Shown here piece by piece: positions 10,001-21,940 of a stretch of DNA of 64,000 nucleotides. Source of the stretch: Punica granatum (Eukaryota > Streptophyta > Magnoliopsida > Myrtales > Lythraceae); assembly GCF_007655135.1 (NCBI RefSeq), contig NC_045130.1, forward strand, positions 35,708,605 through 35,772,604, read 5' to 3'. Made by a program: the position numbers and the translations under genes. The notes beneath the pieces are model-generated. The model saw nothing but the letters and a program-made list of their open reading frames with translations, was not told the origin of the DNA and searched no databases. The first letter of the stretch is position 1; each line of letters opens with the position of its first letter.

Positions 10001-13000
10001 TTATTGCTTCTTGGCATGCCTTTCACAGAAGGCCTTGATCCTCTCCATCCCGTCTACGAGTGAAGCAGGCTCGATGGCAAAAGTCACGCGTAGCCAGTTT
10101 TTCATTCCGACCGCTATACCTGCAATAGTTTGGTGTTCAGTTAGTTAACATATGTGTAGGACTTACTGAGAAGTTATGTTTCGAACTGGAAATTTTTACC
10201 TCAGTTGATTGAAACAACCACAACGAATACGAAAGAAGTAAACCTCGGATAATGATTCAGTTATTACCTGGTAGAACAATGACTGATTCCTCCTTGGCAA
10301 GCTTCAAGCTAAAGTCCAGATCATCTTCTATGCCGTCGAGCATTGATAGGTTCAACTTGACCTGAAATATTCGGCCATTTCGAGTAGCATTTCATCAGTT
10401 CCTCAACACAAACATACACTGCCAGGACCGGCAAGTAGATATACATATTAGTTTATATACACATAGATCCACACTTTAAAGAATTGATGATCATACCATT
10501 ACAAACATTGACCCTTCAGGCTTGCTTGAGCAAGTGATACAAGGGATCTGTTCGAACCTGTCATAACACATATCTGCAGTGTGCTTAAGTAGGCCGATAA
10601 TTCTCGAGAAGAAATCATCTGTTGAATTCTCAAGCATGCGAGGAATTGCTCCCTGTCACATTCTCAAGACAAATGGGAGAGTAAGAGAAGATCTAAACAA
10701 TCCTTGGGAACCAAGAACATTAAATAACACATTCATTAAATAAAGCCTCCAACACTCATATTTGGAGGCATAGAAATCAACCAGAAGAATTAAATCGAGT
10801 GAACTTTTTATACCTGTATGAAGGTTGCGGGATCGGAAGCGACAGTTAAAAACTCTTTGATGGACTCAACAACCTGAAAAGAAACAGAACGGGCCAACTT
10901 AAATTCTTCCTTACAAGTAAGAAATTGAATTCTATAAGCCACCGGCAAAGAGAGAGAGCTGACCCCGGATTTCTTCAGGATGCCATTCGGGTCAGTAGTG
11001 ACAAGCCAACCAAGTCGCCATCCCGGAACGATCCACCTCTTTGATATTGACCCTAGAGTCAAGACTGGAGCAATGGATCCAAATACTCCCATGGGAGTGA
11101 ATGGCGTATTCCCAAAAGCCAGATGGGCGTATACCTCATCAGCGATCACCATAATTCCGAGCTTTTTTGCCGTCTCAGCAACCTAGAGGACAAAAAAATC
11201 AAGCTATAGCTAAAGATGAGGCATCTCCAAGTCTAGAACTACAAGAATTTAAGATGAACCAAAATTCGATATATGTATATCCGTACCTGCTTTAGATGTT
11301 CATAGCTGAAGACGTTACCACATGGATTGCCCGGGTTAATGATGACCATTGCCATGGTATTCTCATCTGCAAGCTTCTCAACCCCTGCGAGATCAACCTC
11401 CCAGCCCTTGTCAGGAAGAAGATCGAAGTGGCGCACTTTGAGTTTGCTAAAAGAAGCACATGTCTCATAGTATGGATAACCAGGTCTCGGAAGCAGAACA
11501 TTGGCGCCAGGGCGGCCGGCTAGGACCGATATTATGACTTCTATCGCTTGAGTGCATCCAACAGTTAGGAATACATCGTCAGGAGATAACGTGTATGGAA
11601 GATCCTTGGAGAGAGACTCCGCGATTGCCCTATACCAAATCAAAGGCAAGAAATCAACTTCGTAAGCGCTTGGTATGACCTCATCCACTTATATAGTAGC
11701 ACACTTTCATTTACTCTTATCTATATTTTTCCATCAGAAAGAAAAATAAATTGAAGAGATTTTCTTTTCCATGTAATCCAAAATTATAATTACTATAATA
11801 TATTGGGAAGAGGTCATATACATAACCAGTTAAGTCTTCCTGATGATATCAATAATAGAAACATATACTCCATACATGCAAGTGTAAAATCAAAATCTAT
11901 AAGGCACACAATTTGATTACTCTAATATTGTAGATGCACTAATAATCAAAATGTTGCTGTAAATGGTCTATATTTGTCCATCGTACATCATGATCTCGTG
12001 ACGACTGGAGTTACTCCTAACCGGGATATAGATATCCCTAGTTAGATGCACTAATCCATATATTTATATAAGTAAAATTGACTCCTACATTATTAAATGC
12101 TTTCTCATTAATAAAATAAAATTATTAGAAACAATTTTTTAAAAATATTAATAGATATGATTTGAAATAATTCATATAGCATTTCTTATTATAATATACG
12201 AACTTATTGCAATATAAAAATAACAATTGAATATATGAAATAAGGATGTCATAAAACTTTATATTTAAAAAATATGCATTCAGATTTGTGTTAAACATGT
12301 AATATACAACATTTAAATAAATACACAATACACAATAATTGAGTTTCGTTACTTGAAATTATTTATCGAACCATTCAAAATTAGTTTAACTTTATTAATT
12401 GGTTATAGTATGAAACATAAAATTAGCATTGGTAATATTTTGAAATGTTAAGAAGTAAACATATTTTTCAAAAATCAAGTTAATTATTATAAGAAATGAT
12501 ATATATGTGTATTAAAACAAACATATATATATATATAATGGAAATGATATAAAAGTTCACAAAAATTAATTAATTATATATAGAACTTATAAAAAAAATT
12601 TATTATCCCATAGAAGAAAAATTTATGACACAGCATTATGAGCTTAAGCTCATAAATAAAATAAAAAAAAATTAAAAATATGGATCTCTTAAACAAAGCT
12701 TTAAAAGGGACCAAACAATTTTTTATCCTAATTACAACACTTAATACATGTGATAGATCTATATTAATAACTAATGTGAAAAATGACACATATAATTGAA
12801 ATAATTAATTTCAAATTATTATTATAATAATTAGCTTACTCTAATTTGTATAAAAAAAAGCTATTAAAGATTATTATTTGAAAATTAAAATTAATAATTT
12901 AAAAATATTATTATTTTTAATAAGAGAATTGGTGTTTCAACTAGTCAACTTTGGTCAAAGAATTGACGAAGTGACAAAATAAACTTTCCTCAATGGCAAT

Positions 13001-14230
13001 TTTGCAGTAGGTTATATATGACCAAAAGAAAATATCCATGTGTTTTGGATCTTTGTAATATGTGTAACTATATATATGGGTCCAGTTTATTATTTGAGGA
13101 AAATCTTAAAATATATATTGTAATAGAAAATAGTGTCGCCATACCAACACCGAACGAAAACATAGTGTCGTCATACATTTATGGGTCAACAAGTGGGTCT
13201 GTTTCAGAGCTGAGTCAAATGAAGGCTACAAGCACTAAATAGGAAATCTGCGGCTGCCCCCATGTTCAATATGTTAAGATCCAGTCAGGTATTATATATA
13301 CTTGGATATATAGTTGGTATACTTCAATCCCTATAGATAAACACATCTATCGCAAGTAAACACAATACGATATTTATAGTATCTTTTAAATAGATATAGA
13401 CACCTAATACGCAAGGGCATCGATCATTTGAGGATATAATAGCATCTCGTATTTATACGCGATATTGGACCTCTTTTGTGAATAGAATGATCCATTTACT
13501 TATCAAAAACAAAATAAACCATTTACGTTATTATCCACTTAATCTAATACTAAGAGGCCTGCGGCGCTTCTTGATTAGTAACGGAAATGCAGCAGAAAAT
13601 ATTGATTCCGGCTTGTTATAACATTTTGTTCATCAAAGGGGAAAAAAAAGAATAAAAAAGATCTAATCATTTTTGTTAGAACACATATATTCACTATGAT
13701 TATTAAATATTAGACATCAATTACCTAGGAGTCTTGTCATATATATGAAATAAGAAATGGACGCGTAACATATATACTTTATTGATCGAAAAACTAAAAC
13801 GAACCAAGAAAGCAAGAACCGCGCGATAATTGCAAAAAATGTTCTACGTACAAAGGACACGAGAAAATACTAGAGCAAATTAGACCAAAATTGATAGATA
13901 TCCGAGAGCTATAGTAGTTTGGATTGGTATTTGTTACCTCCGGGCAGGGGGAATACCAAAGGATGTGGTGGCGTAGCTGTTGAACTTGCCGGAGCAGAGG
14001 GTGTCAACAATGGCATCCTCGGCCACAGCGGCAGTGCGGAAGCTGGGGAATGAGGAGGGATCACCGTGGGCAAACGGGATGATGGTCCTGGGGTCGTCCT
14101 TCCTGAGGTTGCCCATCAGCATGGTTCGGACCATCCTTATGGTGACCGCCGATGAGGTGCTCTGTACTTCATTGCGCTGGAACCTCCATTTCTGCTGACC
14201 CGACCAGTTCTCCATCGCCACCTCTCCCAT
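10001..14230 (-). CDS. TAT: T1: tyrosine-aminotransferase-like protein, seven exons, 427 aa, probable chimeric gene
   Basis: Exons (minus): 14230-13938, 11629-11287, 11182-10964, 10873-10814, 10652-10497, 10361-10268, 10119-10001. All introns are GT-AG, phases join, and the stop is TAA. The product is a fold-type I PLP aminotransferase of usual plant TAT length. It has NPGNPCG (about 196-202, cofactor-contacting Asn), IADEVY (about 225-230, Asp that pairs with the PLP nitrogen), SISKRW with the Schiff-base Lys at about 260, and NWLRVTF with the carboxylate-binding Arg at about 399. The expected reaction is L-tyrosine plus 2-oxoglutarate to 4-hydroxyphenylpyruvate plus glutamate, feeding tocopherol, plastoquinone or phenolic-ester pathways. 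No transit peptide is evident, so it is probably cytosolic. Exon 1 equals T0 and exons 6-7 equal T2, which suggests a hybrid. Related C-S lyase or nicotianamine aminotransferase activity cannot be excluded. Confidence 0.9.
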
Positions 14231-14359
14231 ATCAATCTCCTCCGGCAGACAGTGTCTTATGGCGACCGGCAGCTGAGAATGTGAGGAGATAGTTCTGAGT
14301 TTCCGCTACGTCGTCCAGCCCTTAACGTGGGAATGTGTATGAGCGCAGTTAGTTTGTAG

Positions 14360-14368
14360 TATATATAA
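14360..14368 (-). promoter_or_regulatory. TAT: Putative TATA box of T1
   Basis: Same TATATATAA-type motif about 130 bp upstream of the T1 ATG as in T0. The entire 5' flank is a copy of that of T0. Confidence 0.5.
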
Positions 14369-14962
14369 GAGTGAGAATGTGAATGAAACCGGGTGCTTTC
14401 TTGGAAAAATAACAAATTCTTTTCATAAACCAAAAGGAAAATTTTAAAAAAAAAGAATAACTTTTTGTGAAATTATAAAAAATAAAAGGGTCGCTGCAGT
14501 CTAATAGCATGACCCTTTGATAAAGATCCAAATTCGAGTCGCTGTTAAATTATGGAGTCAAATTACTTTATATTTGACAACTTACACAATTTGTGTGATT
14601 AGGCTTACCTATTTTGTGGGTTTGCATTTCACATGAATTGTAGCAGCATTAGGCTTCGTATGGGAATGAGGTGGTGGTTGAATATGTACTTTTCTTATTG
14701 GATTTTAAGAAGAAACAGTTTGGTGAATTATTTTAAAATTATAGTATAATTGATTTCAGCACTTTTGCATTATTTTTTCGGTTACAAGGAAGACTAATGG
14801 ACCTTATACAATGAAATAAAAATTTTAATAGCTGATAAATGGACACTAGTAGGTCCTACCATGACTATCGAAACTGAAATATCTTGGATATACCATACCC
14901 TTCTTTGATTCCCAAACCAATCCTTAGTCGGATAAAATCCAAATTTCTCTTATTATATAAAA

Positions 14963-15772
14963 GGGTAAATTGCACTGGCGGTCCAAAATATTTTATAAAT
15001 GTTTCATTATGGTCCAAAAAGTTTTTTTCGCTACATGATGGTACAAAATGTTTCAAAGTTGTTTCATGATGATACAAACCGTCAACTTGAGCTTGACGCT
15101 GTCAAGCCGACGCTGACGTGGCTACTACGTGTCACCTCCTTGCTGACGTGGCCGAAAAATTTAAAATAATTCTAAAAATTTTAAAAATATTTTAAATTTT
15201 AAAATTTAAATTTAAAATTTAAAATGATTTTATTATTTTAAATTAAAAAAATTTAATATTAAAATTTATTTTTTTATAAAATTATTTTTAAAAATAAAAA
15301 ATTTTATTTAAAATAAAATTTAAAATAAAATTTTTTAAAAATAATTTTTAAATTTTTAAATTTTCAAAATTTTAAAATAATTTTTTATATTTTTTTTCTA
15401 AATTTTTACTCTTTTTTGTATTTTTTTAATTTTTTTTTGTATTTTTTAAAAAATTTTAAAATATATTTTTATTTTTTTTCAAAATTTTTACTCTTCTTTT
15501 ATATTTTTTAATTATTTTTTTGTTTTTTTTGGACTTTTTAAAATTTTATTTTCTCTTAAATGACGTGGCGCATTATGATTGGTTCCACGTAACTAAAGTG
15601 ACACATAGGACGCGCCACGTCAGCAAAATATTAACGGCGTTAGGGCCAATTGACGGTTTGTACCATCATGAAACAACTTTGAAATATTTTGTACCATCAT
15701 GTAGCGAAAAAAACTTTTTGAACCATAATGAAACATTTGTAAAACAATTTGGACCACTAGTGCAATTTACCC
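14963..15772. mobile_element. 810-bp long-TIR MITE (Mutator-like), unit B
   Basis: Copy of the element at 3023-3832, with the same ends and the same TATATAAAA duplications. It was carried along by the tandem duplication rather than inserted again. Its AT-rich core (about 15,225-15,440) differs from unit A by several small changes in T and A runs, which is most of the variation seen between units A and B in the first 10 kb. Confidence 0.88.
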
Positions 15773-16962
15773 TATATAAAAAGGAAAAGAAGGAATTCCC
15801 CGTTAGCCTATCGAGAAAAAAATGAAGGAATTGGGAGATAGTACCAGGGAGAATATTCTTTCGAATAATGATAATCGGGAGATGTTAGAATCAAGACAAT
15901 TCAACGAGGCATGGATCAAGGGGATCTAAGGAAGCATGGACCATATTGTCTCTCGGGTGTCTGCTTGTGAGATGCCATGATGCATTCCTCGTGGTCCGTG
16001 TGGCCTTATAAATTGAGTGGACACTATAATATTGGTTCATGTTGCACGCGAAAGGAATTTGCTCTCTAGGGATAAAAAAAAAATGAATACTGGACATACA
16101 ATATTGGCTCATGTTGCACGCGAAAGGAATAATATTATATAATATTGGTTCATGTTGCACGCGAAAGGAATTTGCTCTCTATGGAACCGAAAAAAAAAAT
16201 GAATACTGAACATACATCTTCATAAAAAAAAAATCAAAAAATTTCAAATTCGATTTTCTTTAATGGAACTTGATTGGCCTTCTCGTTTATCTATATAAAG
16301 CTCATGCCCCTTCCCCGTCAAAAGAAGAAAAACATCTCTGATTCGAACCTGGCAAGAAAACAAGGCTTTTATGATATTTTTTAAGCCAGATTTTATGGGG
16401 AGATTATCCGTTTAAACCAACATGCTGAGCATCACCATGATAAAGAAATACTAAAAGAAATCACAAACCATGCTGGAAAATGTAACCAATTTCACCTTTT
16501 TTTTAAAAAAAATTCCCAAATTGGACTAAACTGAGACTATTGTCGTCCAATGCATGTACGTATGTACATTATCCTCATCATCATAATCAGAGAGATCCAG
16601 CACTTAAACGTAGAAACTGGAAGATGGTTTTTTTTTTCTTTTCGGTTATAAGATTGACATGTGAGTTTAATATAACAAATTAAAAAGTTAATCTAGAGTC
16701 TTAGATAATTTAATTAATGAGAATTAAACTTGAAATATCTTAATTATTAAACGAGAATACGCACTTTCCCTTTTCTGAGAAGATGAATATTCTATTAATT
16801 CCAACATTCCAGTACTATATCACGATATGACCTTTTTCTCTTCCGTCTTCCTTTCCTTTTGATATTTTTTCCGTAGAACTTGCTAAGTATTTAATCATGA
16901 CTCAGACATATCACGACATCTATCACTCAAATTGTGCATCAAACTCTTGAGGGGGATGCACC
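15773..16962. other. Spacer upstream of T1, no gene seen
   Basis: Copy of 3833-5022. It has the same local triplication of the ATGTTGCACGCGAAAGG sequence at about 16,033-16,175. No gene is supported. Confidence 0.55.
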
Positions 16963-17141
16963 AGGACGGTGCCAAGATTTTCGTTCAGGGGGGCAAACTC
17001 ATACTTTTGGGGTAAAATTTTAAAAATTAAAAGTTTAGGGGATTAAAATACTAATTTTATATTAAAAAAAACTCTTACTTTTGAGGTAAAATTTAAAAAA
17101 TTCAAAGTTGCTCCCTGCCAATACATTGGCTCCGCCCTTAG
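16963..17141. mobile_element. Short hAT-like MITE, unit B
   Basis: Duplicated copy of 5023-5201 with the same imperfect flanking repeats GATGCACC and GACGCACC. Confidence 0.62.
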
Positions 17142-17997
17142 GACGCACCAATAAATTGAGCAGCCATACATTATGCATTTGAACATGTGGCTGTACTCCA
17201 AACGTTTAAGAAAAGTCACAACGAATATACGTATTGTGGGATTTCGACAATGTCGTCATCCTCTTGAAAATTCCTTAGGATGAAACTTCCAAGATAGCAA
17301 TCAAGATAAGCTACTTTCTTGGATTTTCATGGCAATGAATTATTATCATTATTCGCTGACTGGATAAAGAGCGCTTTTGTTTAGCGATTTTATTGAGGTC
17401 TCTTGAACCCGGCTCTATATTTCTTAATTTCTTTTTCTGTTTTTCTTGGACTTTGCCCCGTCATCCACCAAAAAAAAAAGCAATGAATTAAGATTCTTCT
17501 TTTTGTGTTTTTAAAAGATTCATAATATTATCAATGCACAATTACGTCGTGAATAGGAGAAAGAAAGTAAAACAAATCCTTGCCTAAGAATTAAAGAGTT
17601 GTGAACTTGATTTTCGTAAGTGACTTCCTCTCTTCTTCTTTTTTTTTCCCGGTAGATGACTTCTCTTGTTCTTTTATTTAGCATTTGGTTTTCCCTTCAC
17701 GAGATTCATTTACTTTTCTTCTAACAGGAAAGAGAGAAATTTTTTTCCGAGGAAAGATCATGTCGGGGTGACGGTGACTGAAAGCGCAACGTCACTTTCA
17801 TTAATCCACGTTTTTTGTGCCGTCATATCCGAAAGTCAATAGTTTTTCTTTGAGAAGCTATTTGATCAATGTAATTTGGGGGAAGTGATTCTATGGTGCA
17901 AGAAATTTTGAAAATGTAATTACTGTTGAAAAAAGGAAAAAAAAAAAGAACTTGTAAAACCAATGCAGAACGTTTCAATGTTGCTATCATTACATAC

Positions 17998-18946
17998 TAA
18001 CGAATTTCATACAATTGAGAGAAGAGCGTAGACATAAAAGGATGCGTGGTTGTCACAAAATCAAAACCATCTATTGATTGAATAGAATGAGTTAATAAAT
18101 ATCTTAGAGAATGTGCCTATTTCTATGCTACAGGGAATCTAGAAACAAATATCAAAGATACTAAATAATAGCAAAATCATATTTAAAAAATCCTAAGAAT
18201 ATTAATTATCTAATTGATCGATATGATTTTACTTTGAAAATATTTTATCTCCTAAATAGCACTCCCTTCAAGATGAGCATGTAGCGTAGCGAAATGTAAG
18301 TCTTGCATGCAGTGACAAGTTTGACGATGATAGGGACTTCTTGGCATAGCAAATAACAGGTATGGATTGACTTGGGTCCTTTGCCCAACAATTGAGAAAA
18401 TCGAATTGAGCCTCTTGGTTTCAAAGATGAAGGAATAACGTAACAATCGACTTGAGACTTTAAAATGGCTTGAGCATCTTTAGAGGCTGAAAAATATTGA
18501 CTTGAAACTTTTTGCCTTCAAAGATCCGTTGTTGTCATCTTCGTCATCTCATCATCATCAGGTCTCATCATCCCGCTGATACCATGACACGTCCCGCTGA
18601 TACCATGATGAATTTCACATAATTGATACCATGATGCGTCCCGCTCATACCATGACGAATTTCACGTAATTGAGAGGATAGAGTAGAGACAAAAAGGATA
18701 CGTGGTGGCCATAAAGCCAAAACCACGGGAGTAAAATATATTGATTGAATAAAACGACTCAACAAATATCATAGATAATGTGCCTATTTATATGCTATAG
18801 GGAATCTAGAAATAAATATAAAAAAATACTGAATAATATCAAAATCAGATCTAAAAACTCCCAAGAACATTAACTAACTAATGGATCGATATGATTTTAT
18901 TATGAAAATATTCTATTTTCTATATAACTTAATAATATCTCTAACA
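17998..18946 (-). mobile_element. TRIM-type miniature LTR retrotransposon, unit B
   Basis: Duplicated copy of 6058-7006: LTRs at 17998-18261 and 18653-18946, with CATAC duplications on both sides. The reiterated primer-site junctions are also preserved. Confidence 0.83.
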
Positions 18947-21940
18947 CATACATTGTGTCAAATGTTCGTTAATTTTACCATTAATTACTAACGTATAAAA
19001 TGTAACAAACCCATGCAGAACGTTCCAATGTTGTTTGTGAGATAGATGCAATGATGCATAATGGTTATGGATTTGTTCTAAAATTCCAGATGTTTCATTA
19101 AAAGTAGATTAGCAAAATTCCCCGTATAAAATGTAAATAGTATGTAATGATGGCATATAAGTTAAGGGCACGTCATAGTTCAGATTTAGGCATTGTTCGG
19201 CTATAATGGAATTGTAGAAGTTTAATATAAGAAAATGAAGAATTAAATAAAAGAGTAAAAAGTATTTTCATTCACAAAAATTGAATATGAACGAGGATAT
19301 TGCTACTATGCTATCCTCTCTTTCTCATATTTAAATTTAAATACACTCCCCTTCCTTGAGATTTTGTGCAATGACACTTCACTGCATTCTTAATTAAAAT
19401 AGACAATCCACCCCATTAATCTTGTTGACTTAATAAAATAAATTTCCTTTGAGCCTTGACCTTTTTTTTCTTTTTTACTTTCATCCTATCTCTGTTCTTT
19501 TGAATTATTTTGATCTTGAACACCGCACAGTTTATTCAATTTGGTTATAATGTTTGAATTTTCAATAAACTTATTAGTGTGTAATATTTTTAAAAATAAA
19601 ATGTATTTTGAATTAAAAAAGAGAAGAGAACGACTTGTCAACAAACATGAGAGCTCTCCACGGTCTAAAGCAAGGGGTGTTCATTCATCATAAACATAAA
19701 GCAGACGTATCCGATGACTAAACATCCTCTCTTTGAGATTGATATCCAAAATCACTACATTTAACACTGAGAGATCATACCCCTACCAAATACTCGTGTT
19801 TTGCAGTAAATGCCACCAATACTCCCATGAATTTACGGAGGAATATTTTCACGGTTTATAATATTAGCCCAATACTGAGATTTTAGATGTCCTAATTTAA
19901 TATGTCAATGTTACAAGTAGAGCCGCACCAATGGCAAATACTCAATCGTAGGTAATCGAAAACCTTAATGATCATCGATGACTTCAAACAGAGCAGTTAC
20001 AAGCATTATTTTTCTTTTTTCTTTTTTCTTTTTATGTATTTTCTTATTTTCAAACTTTTTTCATTCACAAAAAAATTGTATGTCAATAGATTTATTGATG
20101 ATTTAAATAATTTGACCCGAACTCGGGTCAACTGTATCACCTTGAAACGATATTGAAAAATAATATAAATTAGTACAAAATTGAAAAATAAGCTAAAAAT
20201 TAAGGACCAAAAGAATTTTTTTCAATTAGGTCAACACGGACAAAGGGGTGAATTATCAATTTTACTATTAAGAACGGGGGTGGAATGTCTATTTTGATTA
20301 AAATTGAGTTGGGGTGTCTATTTTGATAAAGATTGAGTTGGAGTGTCATTAGGCATAAACTCAAGAGAGTGGAGCGTATTTCACCCTTAAATTTGTCTAT
20401 GTGGGCTCATGCCATTAGTCTTGTGCACTCGTCTAATCAGTAAATATTAGATTGAAATGCCTAGACAAATTACTAATTAGAGAATATGCTTCAGCACAAG
20501 GCTAGTATTGTTAGCTGTTCTTCCATAATAAAAAGGATCAGATCCTAGGAGGATTCTCCCCATCGGTTGTCAATGACTCAATGTCACGACCGGATGGGAA
20601 ATCGAGTACATCGAGCTTTCCAGATTTTCCTAAACAATTCATATATGTAAGCCCTTACGTTAAATAAATGGAAAAATGAATTTTGAAATATTAATTTTGT
20701 CCATGCTTCCTGTCCCTTTATTCAGTTTGACAAGAGACCAGGCGCGATCTCTGGCCCCCCGGTCCCTCCCAACATCAATATAAGTCATCAGACATCGAAG
20801 ATGTCTGCAATTTCACTATTGAATGTCCAATGAAGGAAACAGAAGAATAGAGGATGCCAATCACTTATTTTAGTGCCCATGACATGTAAAACATTGCTAG
20901 AAGATTTTTTATCACGAGAGCAAGAGAGAGATTGGGATCCAATTACGAGCGGTTGCTGTTCTCTGCAGCTCCATTACCTGCCTCAATCTCCTGCTGAAGA
21001 TCTAAGTTATTTCGTGGTCTGTCATGGATCAGCGGTGGACCTTGACAGTCCTTAAAGTAACTTGCCGGGCTTTTTTTGTAAAAATGACTGAATATCCAAA
21101 AACGTATCATTCTCATGGTACATTATGGCATGACGAGGATGTAGTTTGGTAAGAAGCACTGAGAGGAGTATAGTATTAATATTGTTCTCTTCACGAGTCC
21201 ATGGCTATTCCTAGCCGAGTCAGACTTGATACCCGTAGCCCACAATTCCCTCAGCTCCACTTGCAGGTGCAGTTGTTATATTGCCCCAGGTCCTGGTGTA
21301 CAATGGGGTCCACAATAAAATGCTACAGACAGGTCATGATCGGTATTGACGGTTTCAAAATGGCAAATTTCAATTGTACTTGTGTTCATTTTGTTGTGAT
21401 TTTTCACAATATATTCCTTGATTGCCTGGCTGATAGACTATTATATCCCGCTGTTATAATATTCAGTTGGGTCCTTGTATCCGTTTTTGCCACGGATATA
21501 TGAAGGATCCTCTTGACAGTCTTCTAAAAAAAATCTACTGATAAAAATCAAACATGCAACTTGTTATTAGTTTCAAGCAAAGTCGCATTTCGTTTTATCT
21601 TGTATGAATAGGATTGGATGTCATTTTATAAGTATATATCAATATATTAATGGGGAACTGCGTATATGGAGATCTCCAAATTTTTCTAAACAAACCGAAA
21701 TTTAGGTGATACATTGAAGAAAGTTCACGCGTCTGTCTCTTTTTAGGAAAGATGTAGTCAAACATTTGATGCCATTTACTCATACATTTTGCTGCTAATT
21801 AATGAGACTGCCATTCGCAAACTCTAGTCGATACGAAGACTTGTAAACATATCTCGAAGATAAATTCTGTGAGAGGGAGCACGAGATCTAACATGTAGTT
21901 GCCGATCTCTACAGCTCCATCACCTGCCCAGAGATCTGAA
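18947..21940. other. T1-T2 spacer, no gene seen
   Basis: Copy of 7007-10000. Two substitutions near 21,335-21,348 change the short ORF at 21,201-21,503 relative to its copy at 9261-9563, without evidence that either is a gene. Confidence 0.55.

Larger units (their letters stand above)
1..11940. repeat. Tandem duplication unit A (left copy, 11.94-kb period)
   Basis: Seen: base x matches base x+11940 almost perfectly from position 1 to about 10,423. The few differences are at homopolymers and AT-rich stretches near 3283-3512, plus single substitutions such as 9395 and 9408. From 10,424 to 11,940 the two copies differ at about 25 places, including a 22-bp indel near 11,700. The unit carries T0 exon 1 and promoter, the T0-T1 spacer and T1 exons 2-7. 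The true duplicated block probably starts about 1.5 kb left of the window. Near-identity over more than 10 kb means either a very recent duplication or an assembly duplicate. The abrupt change in divergence argues for a real event. Confidence 0.93.
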
